NCBI RefSeq assembly: GCF_012489685.1
Contig: NC_080042.1
Span: 1,180,501-1,244,500 of the forward strand
Direction of reading: 5' to 3'
Length of the DNA: 64,000 bases
Source: Lotus japonicus
Lineage: Eukaryota > Streptophyta > Magnoliopsida > Fabales > Fabaceae
A program made the position numbers and the translations under genes. This document shows, piece by piece, positions 63,401 to 64,000 of the stretch (the first letter of the stretch is position 1; every line of letters begins with the position of its first letter). The notes under the pieces are model-generated. The model saw only the letters and a program-made list of their open reading frames with translations. It was not told the origin of the DNA and did no database searches.

Positions 63401-63868
63401 CCTAAGAGGAAGCTTGATCCTAGAAGTGATGAAGGAATTTTCATGGGGTATTCTATGAACAGCAAAGCTTATAGAGTTTTTAACTCTCGTACAAGGACCA
63501 TGATGGAATCTGTGAATGTGACTGTGGATGATGAACCAAGCAAGAAGGAAGAAACAGTTTTGAATGAAGATGATGATGGTGCTGATGGTCCAGCCGATGC
63601 TTCAGCAACCGCCCTCGACAATGAGTCAGAAACAAGTGCTGATGAAAAGGAAGACAAAGATATCACATCAAACAAAGCTCCATCAATCAGGGTTCAGAAG
63701 AATCATCCTCAAGAAAACATTATTGGGAATCTTCAAGAAGGGGTAACTACCAGATCCAGAAGTATGATTGCTTACAGTTGTTTCATTTCTAAGATAGAAC
63801 CCAAGAATGTAAATGAAGCTCTCACTGATGAATACTGGATAAATGCTATGCAAGAGGAGCTAGAGTAG
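60479..63868 (+). pseudogene. Sirevirus gag-protease-integrase polyprotein, one premature stop
   Basis: ATG at 60479. Open for 1,129 codons and then TAG at 63866-63868, where the minus-strand copy has a Gln codon; the frame continues past it (FRRNEVWELVPRPEEVNIIG) to the window end. In order: capsid region; zinc knuckle CHECEGYGHIRSEC (~residue 303); coiled coil; second knuckle CHYCGKNGHIKPYC (~545); aspartic protease DSGCSKHM (~605); integrase zinc-binding HQRLGHLN...CGECQIGK (~735-780) and catalytic DDFSRYTW, RSDHGREF, PQQNGIVERK; integrase C-terminus with WKGRKPSVKY. Compared with the minus copy it keeps GSK after KENQK and PRSD after PKRKLD. Only the single stop just upstream of reverse transcriptase visibly breaks it. 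Confidence 0.9.
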
Positions 63869-64000
63869 TTCAGGAGAAATGAAGTATGGGAGTTAGTGCC
63901 TAGGCCTGAAGAAGTAAACATCATTGGCACTAAGTGGATATTCAAGAACAAATCAGATGAAACTGGAACAGTCACAAGGAATAAAGAAAGGCTAGTGGCT
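63869..64000 (+). pseudogene. start of Sirevirus reverse transcriptase (continues out of window)
   Basis: In-frame continuation after the TAG at 63866: NEVWELVPRPEEVNI then WIFKNKSDETGTVTRN, the N-terminal reverse transcriptase motif, running off the window end. Confidence 0.85.

Larger units (their letters stand above)
59547..64000 (+). mobile_element. second Sirevirus Copia copy, plus strand, cut by window end
   Basis: 867-bp 5' LTR (59547-60413), primer-binding site, gag-pol through the start of reverse transcriptase at 64000. Very similar to the minus-strand copy at 39480-52729 but without the CACTA insert and with only one nonsense codon in the visible part. The 3' LTR, rest of pol and any env-like ORF lie beyond the window. 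Confidence 0.92.

Noticed and set aside
60541..63975. Minus-strand frames within the second Sirevirus
   Set aside because: Mirror images of frames opposite the first copy, produced by the gag-pol codon pattern.

Overview
This looks like plant nuclear DNA, most likely from a legume (Fabaceae). It is AT-rich, full of nested transposable elements, and contains one intact intron-less host gene. The legume call is an inference from familiar legume repeat signatures: MULE/MITE ends reading GGCTTAA...TTTGGTCC, a Sirevirus (SIRE-type) Copia element, an 'AAGTGGTAAGAGC...GGGTTCGAACCCGG' tRNA-derived SINE, and a FAR1/MULE transposase fused to an OTU domain. The species cannot be read from the window.

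Layout. (1) 513-9788 is a DNA element with ~82-bp terminal inverted repeats and a perfect 9-bp target-site duplication (TSD), i.e. MULE-like. It carries a Harbinger-type MITE (1850-2235) and a 6.8-kb Ty3/Gypsy element (2557-9366; 320-bp LTRs, TSD AGAAC) with gag and protease but no reverse transcriptase, plus an intron-containing antisense gene. (2) 9.8-14.8 kb is AT-rich intergenic DNA with LTR and LINE relics and a hAT-like MITE. (3) 14826-22503 is a second MULE (9-bp TSD) encoding a decayed FAR1-DDE-SWIM-OTU transposase on the minus strand. A 3.76-kb solo LTR (TSD CTAAG) has landed inside it. (4) 22.5-34.6 kb holds Helitron-like DNA, a host exon fragment, SINE/LINE relics, an F-box pseudogene, a LINE 3' end and a 543-bp fold-back MULE-MITE with 9-bp TSD. 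(5) 34601-53540 is a four-part nest. A non-autonomous Gypsy-type element was invaded by a 2.0-kb LTR element (36650-38676) and, in its 3' LTR, by a 13.25-kb Sirevirus-type Copia on the minus strand (39480-52729). That Copia was itself invaded in gag by a 3.85-kb CACTA transposon (46414-50260) that has captured host gene fragments. (6) 54757-56406 is the only intact non-transposon gene, an organic cation/carnitine transporter (OCT) homologue, with a duplicated promoter segment upstream and a long hairpin just downstream. (7) A SINE with a 17-bp TSD and a repeat-rich LTR-like stretch follow. (8) 59547-64000 is a second Sirevirus copy on the plus strand, cut off by the window end.

How the parts relate. 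The two Sirevirus copies lie inverted around the OCT gene. The plus copy supplies the unoccupied version of the CACTA insertion site, proving that insertion from sequence inside the window. In the minus copy the pol and envelope-like ORFs are in one frame, separated by a single UAG followed by CAA UUA, the leaky-stop context known for this lineage. Most element genes carry nonsense changes or frameshifts; positions are given in the entries. Relative order of events follows from nesting, and hand counts of LTR differences (13/320, 14/440, 8/877) agree with the Sirevirus being the youngest of the three.
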